Of a DNA stretch of 64,000 nucleotides, positions 9,375-17,657 are shown in pieces; the stretch's first letter is position 1, and each line of letters opens with the position of its first letter. This stretch comes from an uncultured Acetatifactor sp. (GTDB lineage Bacteria > Bacillota > Clostridia > Lachnospirales > Lachnospiraceae). The DNA is taken from positions 1 through 64,000 of the forward strand of contig CAJTMX010000019.1 of assembly GCA_910577235.1 (NCBI GenBank), in the 5' to 3' direction. The notes under the pieces are model-generated. The model was not told where the DNA came from and did not search any database. It worked only from the letters and a program-made list of their open reading frames with translations. The position numbers and the translations under genes are program-made.

Positions 9375-9995
9375 CTAAAAGAAGAACTCATGGCCGCCGT
9401 GCCGGAACAGAAAAGTAAGCTTTCTGTCAAACCATCTCATACTGTCGCTGTCCGCGTGCCTTCTGGCCGCAAAGTACAGTGCCCCCTGGGAGATATCCTC
9501 CCCGTCTATGGCCCGCTGCACTGCCCTGACCGTCTCCTCGCTTATCTTCACCTTCCATATGCGCCCGGACGCCACCGGCGAGAACTGCGTGACCCTGCCG
9601 TTTTTCTGCATCACCACATCCTTTACGGTATCGGGAAAGGCCTCGCTGTTCACCCTGTTCAGCACCACATTGGCCACCAGGAGCTTGCCGTCTTCGTCCT
9701 CCCCTCCTGCCTCCGCCTCCACAATGCGCAGCAGGATATCATAATCCTCGTCGCACAGCTCGTACGCGGGAGGCCGCTCTAAAACATCGCAGTCCACTAC
9801 CCGCTGTCCCGATGCGGCCGTATCTGCCAAGCCCAGAGTACTGCTGCGCTGATCCGCCACCAGCGCTCTGTCCAAGGTGGTCTCCATCATGGGCTCCCCA
9901 AACTGCCTGCTGTCACTGATCGCCGCGATGCACACATACCCGGACAAAAACAACATATGTACCATAACAATAATTCCCAACGCTTTTTTATACAT
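9375..9995 (-). CDS. Cell-wall hydrolase, SleB/CwlJ family
   Basis: A 206-residue secreted protein. An N-terminal hydrophobic segment (about residues 5-27) is a signal peptide or anchor. The C-terminal domain from about residue 85 (DYDILLRIVEAEAGGED, VANVVLNRVNSEAFP, VTQFSPVASG) is the Hydrolase_2 fold of spore-cortex lytic enzymes, with the Glu of EAEAG as the expected catalytic residue. SleB/CwlJ proteins degrade cortex peptidoglycan during germination, but relatives lacking the binding domain also act on vegetative wall. Here no separate peptidoglycan-binding domain is visible, so a role in sporulation is possible but not shown. It is divergently arranged with the MBOAT gene. Confidence 0.88.
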   Translation of the reverse strand: MYKKALGIIVMVHMLFLSGYVCIAAISDSRQFGEPMMETTLDRALVADQRSSTLGLADTAASGQRVVDCDVLERPPAYELCDEDYDILLRIVEAEAGGEDEDGKLLVANVVLNRVNSEAFPDTVKDVVMQKNGRVTQFSPVASGRIWKVKISEETVRAVQRAIDGEDISQGALYFAARRHADSDSMRWFDRKLTFLFRHGGHEFFF

Positions 9996-10053
9996 AGGAC
10001 TCTCCTCCTGCTCACACTACTATTATAAGTTTATACAGCAAGTCCTAAAAATA

Positions 10054-10082
10054 TTGCAAAAATATGATAAATATGCTAAAAT
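10054..10082 (+). promoter_or_regulatory. Promoter of the first O-acetylation operon
   Basis: TTGCAA (10054-10059) and TAAAAT (10077-10082) are separated by 17 bases on the plus strand, 45 bases before the MBOAT start codon. The strong ribosome site GGAAGGAGGA follows at about 10111-10120. Confidence 0.55.
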
Positions 10083-10126
10083 CAATCTGTATTTGCGGTC
10101 AAAAACCGCCGGGAAGGAGGAAGACA

Positions 10127-11593
10127 ATGCTGTTCAGTTCCATGGTCTTTTTATGGATATTTCTGCCTGTAGTGATCATTGGAAACGGGTTGCTCACGCG
10201 GCTCCCTTTCTCCGATGAAAAGCGGAAGACACGTTGCAAAAACATTTTCCTCCTGATATGCAGTGTGTTTTTTTATGCCTGGGGCGGTATCTATTATATA
10301 CTGATCATGCTCGGTGTCATTGTTCTGGACTTTCTGGGCGCGTACCGGGTATCCCGCCAAAAGGGAGCCCGAAGGAAAGCCATGCTGGCGGTTACCATCC
10401 TGCTAAACCTTCTGATCCTGTTCTTTTTTAAGTATTTCAATATGCTGGTGGCCATGGTGGAGACCGTTATGTCCTGGCACTCCGGCACACTGCAGGATCG
10501 GTTTCTGGTGGAACTGTTCTCTCTGGAGGGAACGGGAGCGCTGGGCATCGAAAAGATCGTACTGCCCATCGGCATCTCCTTTTTCACGTTTCAAGCTATG
10601 TCATACGTGGTGGACGTATACCGTGACACCGTTCCCCCTCAGACCAATATACTGGACTTCGCCCTGTACATCTCCCTGTTCCCCCAGTTGATCGCAGGCC
10701 CCATCGTTCAATACAGCGATATCGCCGCCGCGCTGAATCACAGGAATGAGTCTATGGAGGATTTTCTGGAGGGCGTGAGGCGCTTTTGTTATGGCCTTGG
10801 CAAAAAAGTCCTGATCTCCAACACTCTGGGAAATACGGCAGATCATATATGGGCTATAGAGACCAACGAGCTGGGAGCCGGACTTGCGTGGCTGGGAATG
10901 CTGTCCTACACCTTGCAGATATATTATGATTTCTCGGGTTATTCCGATATGGCCATCGGTCTGGGCAGGATGCTGGGCTTTAAGTGGAAAGAAAATTTCG
11001 ACTATCCCTACACTTCCCTTTCCATCCAGGAATTCTGGCGAAGATGGCATATCTCCCTGTCCTCCTGGTTCAAGAATTACGTGTACATCCCTCTGGGCGG
11101 CAATCGGAAAGGCATGGCGGCCACTTGCAGGAATCTGGTGATCGTATTTCTGCTCACCGGAATATGGCACGGAGCCAATTTCACATTTATTTTCTGGGGA
11201 CTTATGTACGCGGTACTGCTGGTAGCGGAACGGCTGTTTCTCGGACGTTTTCTGCAAAAAAACCCGCTTAAGATTTTAAATTGGATCTACACCATGTTTT
11301 TTGTCATGATCGGCTGGGTGTTCTTCCGCTCGGACAATCTGGTCATGGCCCGGCGTTATATCCGCCAGCTGTTCTGTTTTGGAACATCGGAGTACAGCGT
11401 GCTCTCCTACCTGTCCATGCAAGTTATTCTCGCCCTTGTACTGGGAATACTGGGAATGGGTTTTGTGCAGAGAGCTTTCCGAAAAAAGCCCCGTTTCCGC
11501 GGCTCCTTCGCTGTCCAGATCGCGATCCTGGTACTCAGTATCCTGTTTATCGCCGCCGGAACCTACAATCCGTTCATCTATTTCCAGTTTTAG
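10127..11593 (+). CDS. MBOAT-family O-acyltransferase (AlgI-like)
   Basis: A 488-residue polytopic enzyme of the AlgI/DltB type that moves an acyl group, usually acetyl, across the membrane for esterification of a polysaccharide or cell-wall polymer. Visible motifs are VLPIGISFFTFQAMSYVVD, FPQLIAGPIVQY, the YYDFSGYSDMAIGLGRMLGF segment (key residues DFSGYSDMA) and the catalytic His in LTGIWHGANFTF. About ten transmembrane helices are present. The start at 10127 is fixed by an AGGAGGAAG ribosome site; earlier in-frame ATGs lack one. It is followed after 10 bases by the AlgX-like partner, so the two are one operon. The substrate polymer cannot be deduced. Confidence 0.92.
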   Translation: MLFSSMVFLWIFLPVVIIGNGLLTRLPFSDEKRKTRCKNIFLLICSVFFYAWGGIYYILIMLGVIVLDFLGAYRVSRQKGARRKAMLAVTILLNLLILFFFKYFNMLVAMVETVMSWHSGTLQDRFLVELFSLEGTGALGIEKIVLPIGISFFTFQAMSYVVDVYRDTVPPQTNILDFALYISLFPQLIAGPIVQYSDIAAALNHRNESMEDFLEGVRRFCYGLGKKVLISNTLGNTADHIWAIETNELGAGLAWLGMLSYTLQIYYDFSGYSDMAIGLGRMLGFKWKENFDYPYTSLSIQEFWRRWHISLSSWFKNYVYIPLGGNRKGMAATCRNLVIVFLLTGIWHGANFTFIFWGLMYAVLLVAERLFLGRFLQKNPLKILNWIYTMFFVMIGWVFFRSDNLVMARRYIRQLFCFGTSEYSVLSYLSMQVILALVLGILGMGFVQRAFRKKPRFRGSFAVQIAILVLSILFIAAGTYNPFIYFQF

Positions 11594-11603
11594 GAGGCCG
11601 CCT

Positions 11604-12830
11604 GTGAAAAAGACCGTGCAAATACTGAAAATCAGCATATTTATGGGGGTTCTCATTCTTCCCTCACTGATCTGGTATGGTGTGAGATTCCTGGCCCCCC
11701 AGGCTTACGCCAAACTGGACTATGATCTGGGAGAAAAAACGCAGACGCAATTCCCGGAGGAGTTTGATCCCAAGGACTACACCCGGAAACTGGAGACGTA
11801 TTACAACGCCAATGTGCCTTTTCGCAGCAAGCTGATCTCTCTGCACCAGAAACTCTCCGGCGCTCTGGAAAGCGTATATACCGGATATCTGCGGGACGGG
11901 ATTGCCCGCATACTCTACGGCGAGGAGGCCGAGGGGTTCTTCCCTCCCCAGATCATAGGGGATATCGTACTGTTGGGCCGTCATAACTGGCTGTTTTACG
12001 CCGGGGACGACAGCATCTCCTATTACAGGGGAACCAATCTTCTGGAAGAGGAACAGATGGAACTCAATATGGCTCTCATGGTACAGCTGCAGGAATTGTG
12101 TGATGAAAAAGGTATCCAGCTGCAATATATCATTCTGCCCAACAAGGAACTTGTCTACTCCGAATATATGCCCTCCTACACCATCGCGAACAGTAAGAGG
12201 CGCACGGAAACATTTGTAGAATATGTGGAGCAGCACTGCGGCATACACATTGTCTATCCCCTGCAAGAATTGCAACAGGCCAAGGACCGGTGGCAGACCT
12301 ATCATCAGTATGATACCCACTGGAACCACGCAGGATCATTTATAGGAACTCAGGCGCTGTACAAAGCCCTGGGAATACCCACCACCGATCTGTCCGCGCT
12401 GGAGGTGACACAGTGCGACGCCACCACCAATGACCTGATGATCCTGGGCGGTCTGGACGCCTCTCAATATCCCGCGGAGTACGACTACGCAGTCAACTAC
12501 CGGCCGGAAGTCACTCTGACGGATGTCTCGGGAGACAAACAGCCCTCCGGCATTTACTGCGCCCGGTCGGACTGCGGGAACGACAAAAACCTTGTATTTA
12601 TCGGAGACTCTTTCCGATGCTTTATGATCGACTATCTGGTAAAGGATTTTTCCAACTCTGTAATAACATACAGAGAGACTTCCGACAACCGCACGGACTA
12701 TCCCGATGAAGTGATCCGCAGTATACAGGACGCCGATATCTTGGTGGTAGAGGCGGTGGACCGCTACGACAGCAGGCTGTATCCTGCCATCCAGAGATTG
12801 ATCCAGATATTGCAGAGCGAAACAAAATAG
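11604..12830 (+). CDS. SGNH/AlgX-like O-acetyltransferase partner protein
   Basis: A 408-residue protein with one N-terminal transmembrane helix and a large extracellular SGNH-type domain. Like AlgX/AlgJ and DltD-type partners, it should receive the acetyl group exported by the MBOAT and place it on the polymer. The catalytic signatures are the DTHWNHAGS motif (Asp-His pair) and the nucleophilic Ser in FIGDSFRC. It starts with GTG at 11604, directly after TAGGAGGCC; the longer ATG-started frame overlaps the MBOAT gene by over 200 bases and is unlikely. Its stop at 12830 is 12 bases before the AP2-like gene, so that odd gene is likely on the same transcript. Confidence 0.88.
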   Translation: MKKTVQILKISIFMGVLILPSLIWYGVRFLAPQAYAKLDYDLGEKTQTQFPEEFDPKDYTRKLETYYNANVPFRSKLISLHQKLSGALESVYTGYLRDGIARILYGEEAEGFFPPQIIGDIVLLGRHNWLFYAGDDSISYYRGTNLLEEEQMELNMALMVQLQELCDEKGIQLQYIILPNKELVYSEYMPSYTIANSKRRTETFVEYVEQHCGIHIVYPLQELQQAKDRWQTYHQYDTHWNHAGSFIGTQALYKALGIPTTDLSALEVTQCDATTNDLMILGGLDASQYPAEYDYAVNYRPEVTLTDVSGDKQPSGIYCARSDCGNDKNLVFIGDSFRCFMIDYLVKDFSNSVITYRETSDNRTDYPDEVIRSIQDADILVVEAVDRYDSRLYPAIQRLIQILQSETK

Positions 12831-12842
12831 TGAGATCTCCCA

Positions 12843-13667
12843 ATGAAAGGCGGCGCGGGAATGGCAGATACAGAGCATATGGAAGGCGTATACCAGGCTA
12901 CAAGGAAAAGCGGGGAGATCTATTACCGCTCCTCTCTCACCTATCGCCGCAGGCATATCAGTCTGGGCAGTTACAAGGACGCCCTGTTGGCGCATCTGGC
13001 CTACCGCACTGCCTCCCGGCTGATCGCGCCAAACTCTGGGCTCACGCTGGAGGACTATCGTTCCACATCCGTTCTGAGCTTTGAAAAATGGGTAGTCCTG
13101 CTGAATTTCCGGGACAACGGAATCTATCTGGGAACACCCATCTATATTCGTCCCCGCTTTTTCTATTATTATATGTCTCCCGGCCATGTGCTGAAATTTG
13201 ACACGGACGATCTGTTCTATTACGCTTCCCACAAGATCATGCGCCGGGGCAGCCACTACTTTGTGGCGGACTACGGTATGCAGGTCAATATAGCCTCCCG
13301 CTATGGAATCAAGAACTACGCTGTTCCCGGCGTGGACTATGACTTTTTAAACGGCGACCCAACCGACTTCCGCCGGGAAAACCTGCGCATCTTTAACACC
13401 TATCACGGTGTCCGCACGGTGACAAAAAACGGTGTTGTCCGCTACGGTGTCCGCATTCATATAAACGGCTATTACAAGGTGGGAGTCTATGATACCGTCA
13501 CCGAGGCCGCCATCGCCTACAACAAGGCCGCCGACATCCTGCAAAAAAACGGACTCCGCAAGAATTTTCTCCGCAATTACGTGGAGGGTATCTCCTCTGC
13601 CGTCTATACGGAAATCTATTCTTCGGTGTCCGTCTCCTCAAAGATCGTTGACTATTTCTCCGAATAA
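12843..13667 (+). CDS. Protein with two AP2-like modules and a degenerate HNH-like core
   Basis: A 274-residue protein of unusual build. Residues about 14-60 (GVYQATRKSGEIYYRSSL, then SLGSYKDALLAHLAYRTA) resemble an AP2 DNA-binding fold: three strands plus a helix carrying the A-x-A-Y-x-x-A pattern. Residues about 155-185 (DYDFLNGDPTDFRRENLRI) align with the core of phage and homing HNH endonucleases, but the catalytic DH pair is replaced by YD. Residues about 190-240 (YGVRIHINGYYKVGVYDTV, AAIAYNKAADIL) form a second AP2-like module. HNH-AP2 proteins are usually mobile homing nucleases; the missing catalytic residues suggest a domesticated DNA-binding protein. The start is uncertain: 12843 lacks a clear ribosome site, and 12861 or 12879 are alternatives. 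Assignment is by eye. Confidence 0.6.
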   Translation: MKGGAGMADTEHMEGVYQATRKSGEIYYRSSLTYRRRHISLGSYKDALLAHLAYRTASRLIAPNSGLTLEDYRSTSVLSFEKWVVLLNFRDNGIYLGTPIYIRPRFFYYYMSPGHVLKFDTDDLFYYASHKIMRRGSHYFVADYGMQVNIASRYGIKNYAVPGVDYDFLNGDPTDFRRENLRIFNTYHGVRTVTKNGVVRYGVRIHINGYYKVGVYDTVTEAAIAYNKAADILQKNGLRKNFLRNYVEGISSAVYTEIYSSVSVSSKIVDYFSE

Positions 13668-14743
13668 TCTATAAAACTTATATTCAGACTTGCGTTGCCC
13701 GATATTCCGTCTATGGACGCCTGTCTGTCATACTGCCACATGGTGAAACGGTAAGGATAATCCGGCACATCCTCCTGCTGGTTCAGCCACACATCGTAGT
13801 CCGTGAGTTTGGACAGATCTACCTGTTTGATCAGCCAGTATTTATCGCCGTAGATCATAGGCTCGTAACCGCCCGCACGGATGGTATCCATAAACGCCTT
13901 TGCTATGGCGGTTTTATCCGATCTGCTCAGCCCCTCCACCCGGGAGGTATCATTGTCCACATATTCCATATCAAAGGCAATGGGGTATTTGACGGTGTAA
14001 CCCTGAATCTGCTGCAACACCACCAGCGCCTCCTCGATGGCCTCCGCCTCCGTAATGGCCTGCGAGAAAAAGTACAGACCGATCTCCAGTTTCGCATCGG
14101 AGGCCCGCTTTATATTGTCCGAAAAGTATTCGTCGATAACCAGCTGTCCGCTGCTGTAGCCGCGGGCACCTACCCGCAGCATCACAAAGTCCACGCCTGC
14201 TTTTTTCAGCTTGTTGTAGTCCACATATCCCTCGGCCTTGGAGATATCCACACCCACAAATGACACCTGTCTGCCGTCCTGATAATACTTCATCAGATCA
14301 GACTGGCTCACCAGCTGAGTGAAGTCATAGTCATGTTTGGGCAAATATGGACTGATCAGAACCCATTCCTCTTCACCGTCTCTGTCTACCACCAGCGTAT
14401 GCTTACCGTCTTTGGCAGGGTCGGATTCTTCCGGTTTCGGTGTCTGTCCCGGTTCCTCCGGTTTCGGGGTCTCCACCGGATACATATCCCAAAAGTCCAG
14501 ATCGTCCGGAGTCAGGGCGCTGTCGCCCAGCAGATCTTTAGTGTCCGGATATTCCGGTCTCGCCGCCACGTCTTCCACCGATGTCTGCTGCGTATACTGT
14601 GTTCGCCTGGGAGGATTCTGCCTGTGGTTGATAAATAGCACCACCGCCAGAATGACCAGCACGAACATACTGACCGCTACGATCGTGGATACGATCACGG
14701 GTGTCATTCCCGACTTGTCATTGTAATCCTCTGGCAGTTTCAT
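13652..14743 (-). CDS. Membrane-anchored GH25 lysozyme-like muramidase
   Basis: A 363-residue protein. A short cytoplasmic N-terminus and one transmembrane helix (about 16-38) are followed by a linker rich in Pro/Glu/Lys with a repeated TPKPEE motif. The C-terminal glycoside hydrolase family 25 domain runs from about residue 165 to the end. GH25 enzymes cut the MurNAc-GlcNAc bond of peptidoglycan. The catalytic acids are visible: Asp in FVGVDISKAEG and the Asp/Glu pair in IAFDMEYVD. The final MWQYD motif is family-typical. Its 3' end overlaps the AP2-like gene tail-to-tail by 16 bases. It is the last gene read leftward from this region and is separate from the Rnf operon. Confidence 0.9.
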   Translation of the reverse strand: MKLPEDYNDKSGMTPVIVSTIVAVSMFVLVILAVVLFINHRQNPPRRTQYTQQTSVEDVAARPEYPDTKDLLGDSALTPDDLDFWDMYPVETPKPEEPGQTPKPEESDPAKDGKHTLVVDRDGEEEWVLISPYLPKHDYDFTQLVSQSDLMKYYQDGRQVSFVGVDISKAEGYVDYNKLKKAGVDFVMLRVGARGYSSGQLVIDEYFSDNIKRASDAKLEIGLYFFSQAITEAEAIEEALVVLQQIQGYTVKYPIAFDMEYVDNDTSRVEGLSRSDKTAIAKAFMDTIRAGGYEPMIYGDKYWLIKQVDLSKLTDYDVWLNQQEDVPDYPYRFTMWQYDRQASIDGISGNASLNISFIDYSEK

Positions 14744-14814
14744 CTTTACCTCTTTCCTGTATCTGTAGTTGATAAATCAGCTACGGCTATACCTATAATA
14801 TTGCGCTATAACTC

Positions 14815-15612
14815 CTACTCGTTGATTATGATCGCCTTCTTGGGGCATTTTTCCATACATGCACCGCAGGCCACGCATTTCCCGTGATCAATGACTGCGT
14901 GGAAATTCTCCACCTTGACCGCCTCTGCAGGGCAGGCTTTCACACAGAGTCCACAGCCGATGCATCCCGCAGTACATGCCTTCATGGTCACCGGGCCCTT
15001 GTCTACAGAGCTGCAGGCCACCACTTCTTTTGCACTTTTGGGGATCAGCGAGATCAGCTGTTTGGGACATACCGCCACACATTTCCCGCATGCCTTACAT
15101 TTTTGACCGTCCACTTTGGCAACGCCGTTTACAATATGTATGGCGTCGAAAGGACAGGCCTTTACACATGTGCCATACCCCAGGCAACCGCTGTTGCAGG
15201 ACTTGGGGCCTCCCCCCGGCACAAAGGGCAGCATCCGGCAGTCCTGGGCACCGCTGTATTTATAATCCTGACTGGTCTTGTCACAATCTCCCTGACAGTG
15301 CACAAAAGCCACCATGGGCTGCGCCGCCTGGGCCTCCACTCCCATGATCTGGGCCACCTGGGCTCCCACTGTGTCGCCCCCCACGGGACAGGCGTTTGTG
15401 GGGGCCTCTCCCTTGGCAATGGCCGCCGCCAGACCGGAACATCCCGCATAACCGCATCCGCCGCAGTTGTTGCCTGGCAGCACTCCCAGCACCGCTTCCT
15501 CCCTGGGATCTATCTCCACCTTGAATTTGATACCGGCAACGCCCAGAAACAGACCGATGAAAATACCGATCGCTCCCACGATGCCTGCCGCAATAAGGAT
15601 TCCTGTTATCAT
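14815..15612 (-). CDS. rnfB: Rnf complex electron carrier RnfB
   Basis: RnfB takes electrons from ferredoxin at the cytoplasmic face of the Rnf complex. The 265-residue protein has an N-terminal membrane anchor (about residues 4-25) and an Fe-S domain with CGGCGYAGCSGLA. Several ferredoxin-type 4Fe-4S motifs follow, including CLGYGTCVKACP, CKACGKCVAVCP, CIGCGLCVKACP and CVACGACMEKCP. It is the last gene of rnfCDGEAB, the usual order in clostridia and acetogens. It starts 29 bases after rnfA. Confidence 0.97.
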   Translation of the reverse strand: MITGILIAAGIVGAIGIFIGLFLGVAGIKFKVEIDPREEAVLGVLPGNNCGGCGYAGCSGLAAAIAKGEAPTNACPVGGDTVGAQVAQIMGVEAQAAQPMVAFVHCQGDCDKTSQDYKYSGAQDCRMLPFVPGGGPKSCNSGCLGYGTCVKACPFDAIHIVNGVAKVDGQKCKACGKCVAVCPKQLISLIPKSAKEVVACSSVDKGPVTMKACTAGCIGCGLCVKACPAEAVKVENFHAVIDHGKCVACGACMEKCPKKAIIINE

Positions 15613-15641
15613 TTCCTTACCTCCACATTAAATATCACAGA

Positions 15642-16226
15642 CTATAACAGCCCGGAAAATCCGCAAAAGGCGATAGCCATCAGGCCCGCCGTGAGCAGTA
15701 CTGCCGGCATACCTTTAAAAGATTGCGGGAAGTCGTTATACTCCATTTTTTCCCGCAGGCCCGCCAGGATCACAATAGCTATGGTGAACCCCACCGCCGT
15801 GGCGAAACCGTTGACGATTCCTGTCAGAATACCGTATTCCTTCTGTACATTGGTCAGGGCCACCCCCAGAACCGCGCAGTTGGTAGTGATCAGAGGCAGG
15901 TATACACCCAGCGCCTCATATAGAGCCGGCATGGCCTTGCGCAGAAACATCTCCACGAACTGCACCAGGGCCGCGATCACCAGAATAAAGCATATGGTCT
16001 GCAAATATTCGATATGTAAGGGTTTCAAAATAAACCGGTACATCAGCCCCGCCACAGCGCTGGCCAGAGTGATGACAAAGATTACCGCCGCGCCCATGCC
16101 GGCTGCGGTATTGGTCTTCCTGGAAACCCCCAGAAAGGGGCACAATCCCAAAAACTGGCTCAGAACCACATTGCTCACCAGGGAAGAGCCGATCAATATG
16201 ACAAGTAATTCCTTCACTGTTTCCAT
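15642..16226 (-). CDS. rnfA: Rnf complex membrane subunit RnfA
   Basis: A 194-residue integral membrane subunit with about six helices. RnfA and RnfE are homologous, inversely inserted subunits that together carry electrons through the membrane via a shared 2Fe-2S site. Motifs are SQFLGLCPFLGVS near the N-terminus and PLITTNCAVLGVALTN in the middle, each with the conserved cysteine. Length and position between rnfE and rnfB are as expected. Confidence 0.96.
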   Translation of the reverse strand: METVKELLVILIGSSLVSNVVLSQFLGLCPFLGVSRKTNTAAGMGAAVIFVITLASAVAGLMYRFILKPLHIEYLQTICFILVIAALVQFVEMFLRKAMPALYEALGVYLPLITTNCAVLGVALTNVQKEYGILTGIVNGFATAVGFTIAIVILAGLREKMEYNDFPQSFKGMPAVLLTAGLMAIAFCGFSGLL

Positions 16227-16239
16227 GTGTCTCTCCTTC

Positions 16240-16980
16240 CTACAGTTCTTCCACTACCAGATCGTCGCTGTCATCATAGAATTTTCTCCGACCGCACCCC
16301 GTGTCCGTACAGTTCATGCAGTCTTCGCTGCACCCGGAGCCGATCTTGCTGGTATCCTTTCCGGCTTTGGCCCCTTTGACTTTCACATAATTCTGCAGGG
16401 CGCACAGCGCTGCCAGCACAAAGAACGCGCCCGGCGCCAGCACAAATATGCCAATGGGCGTAAATGCCTTAGGCATAATTCCGAAACCGAAGATCTCTCC
16501 GGTTCCCAGCAGTTCCCGCACCGCGCCGATACAGGTCAGCGCCACGGTAAATCCCAGCCCCATGCCGATGCCGTCGAACAGGGAGGGAATCGGGGAATGG
16601 GAGTACGCATAACTCTCCGCACGGCCAAGGATGATACAGTTCACCACGATCAGCGGTATATATACTCCCAGCGCATCATTCAGAAAAGGCAGATATGCCT
16701 CCAGCAGCAATTGTACCACCGTCACGAAGGAGGCTATGATCACGATAAACGCCGGTATACGCACCTTTGTGGGAATGATATTCCGCAGCAGTGAGATGAT
16801 CAGGTTGCTGAGCGCCAATACCGCCAGCGTGGCGGCTCCCATGCCGAAACCGTTTACGGCGGAGGTGGTCACTGCCAGAGTGGGACACATGCCCAGCATC
16901 AGCACAAAAGTCGGATTTTCTTTGATCAGACCGTTGATCAGTCTCTCCCCGGCATTGTCGGGACGATTCGTTTTGCTCAT
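16240..16980 (-). CDS. rnfE: Rnf complex membrane subunit RnfE
   Basis: A 246-residue polytopic subunit, paralogous to RnfA. It carries MLGMCPTLAVTTSA and IPLIVVNCIILGRAESYA, which hold the conserved cysteines. The last 35 residues form an extra Cys-rich tail (CSEDCMNCTDTGCG) that is not part of the usual membrane core and could hold a metal; some clostridial RnfE proteins have such an extension, but I cannot confirm its function. Its start overlaps the rnfG stop by four bases (ATGA), indicating coupled translation. Confidence 0.95.
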   Translation of the reverse strand: MSKTNRPDNAGERLINGLIKENPTFVLMLGMCPTLAVTTSAVNGFGMGAATLAVLALSNLIISLLRNIIPTKVRIPAFIVIIASFVTVVQLLLEAYLPFLNDALGVYIPLIVVNCIILGRAESYAYSHSPIPSLFDGIGMGLGFTVALTCIGAVRELLGTGEIFGFGIMPKAFTPIGIFVLAPGAFFVLAALCALQNYVKVKGAKAGKDTSKIGSGCSEDCMNCTDTGCGRRKFYDDSDDLVVEEL

Positions 16981-17657
16981 ACCGTCTCCCTCCCTTCTGT
17001 CTCCTCTGTCCCGGCCCCATTGTCCGAGAGCGCCCCTGCGGTCTGCGCCAGCGCCTGTTCAAAGACGCGGACCGCGCCGTTTACCGCGTTTGTTACAGCC
17101 TCCGTAGTAATGGTAGCGCCGCTTATGGCGTCAATCTCGCTGTCCGACTGACTGCCGGATTTGGTAAATGTAAAGTATACCGCCGGTTTCTCCGCAAACT
17201 GGGGAACCAATACCTCTCCGGCCCGCATACCCAATCCCGGCGTCTCGGAGATGGAGAGAATGGACACCCCATTTACTATACCATCATTTGTAATGCCCGC
17301 ATACAGGGTAATATTGCCACCGTATCCTTCTCCGGAAGTGGTTTCGATCACATAGCCCAGAGAATTGCCTGCGGTATCCAGCGCCCGGTAGACGGTTCCT
17401 GTCTTCACCCCGTCCGCGGACAGTTCCTGCGCCAGAGTCTCGTCAATGTTATAAGAAAATTCTTCAAATCGGTCCGCCTGGGCAAAAACCTCCCGACAGG
17501 CCTCCTGAATCTTGCGCTCCTGTTGCTGCCTGCGGGGCTGCTCAGTCACCTGGTATACCAACCCCAGCATCAGGCCGGATATCAGCGTGATCGCAAAGAG
17601 GATCAAGGCGTCCCTCCACATGTTTTTTCCGTCGCTGCCGGCTCTATTTTCTGCCAT
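16977..17657 (-). CDS. rnfG: Rnf complex flavoprotein subunit RnfG
   Basis: RnfG has one N-terminal transmembrane helix and an extracytoplasmic FMN-binding domain. The flavin is covalently attached to the Thr of the SGATITTEAV motif. The protein is 226 residues with the start at 17657, chosen because GGAGGTGCGGCAC precedes it; the track ATG at 17678 lies further inside rnfD and lacks a site. It overlaps the rnfD stop by 14 bases and the rnfE start by four. The C-terminal 20 residues are acidic and Gly-rich. Confidence 0.95.
   Translation of the reverse strand: MAENRAGSDGKNMWRDALILFAITLISGLMLGLVYQVTEQPRRQQQERKIQEACREVFAQADRFEEFSYNIDETLAQELSADGVKTGTVYRALDTAGNSLGYVIETTSGEGYGGNITLYAGITNDGIVNGVSILSISETPGLGMRAGEVLVPQFAEKPAVYFTFTKSGSQSDSEIDAISGATITTEAVTNAVNGAVRVFEQALAQTAGALSDNGAGTEETEGRETV

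Noticed and set aside
11379..11603. Long N-terminus of the AlgX-like frame
   Set aside because: It overlaps the MBOAT gene in another frame and lacks a ribosome site; the GTG at 11604 with TAGGAGG fits.
14884..16794. 636-codon plus-strand ORF opposite rnfB, rnfA and rnfE
   Set aside because: It runs antisense through three well-supported genes and has a low-complexity, non-protein-like sequence.
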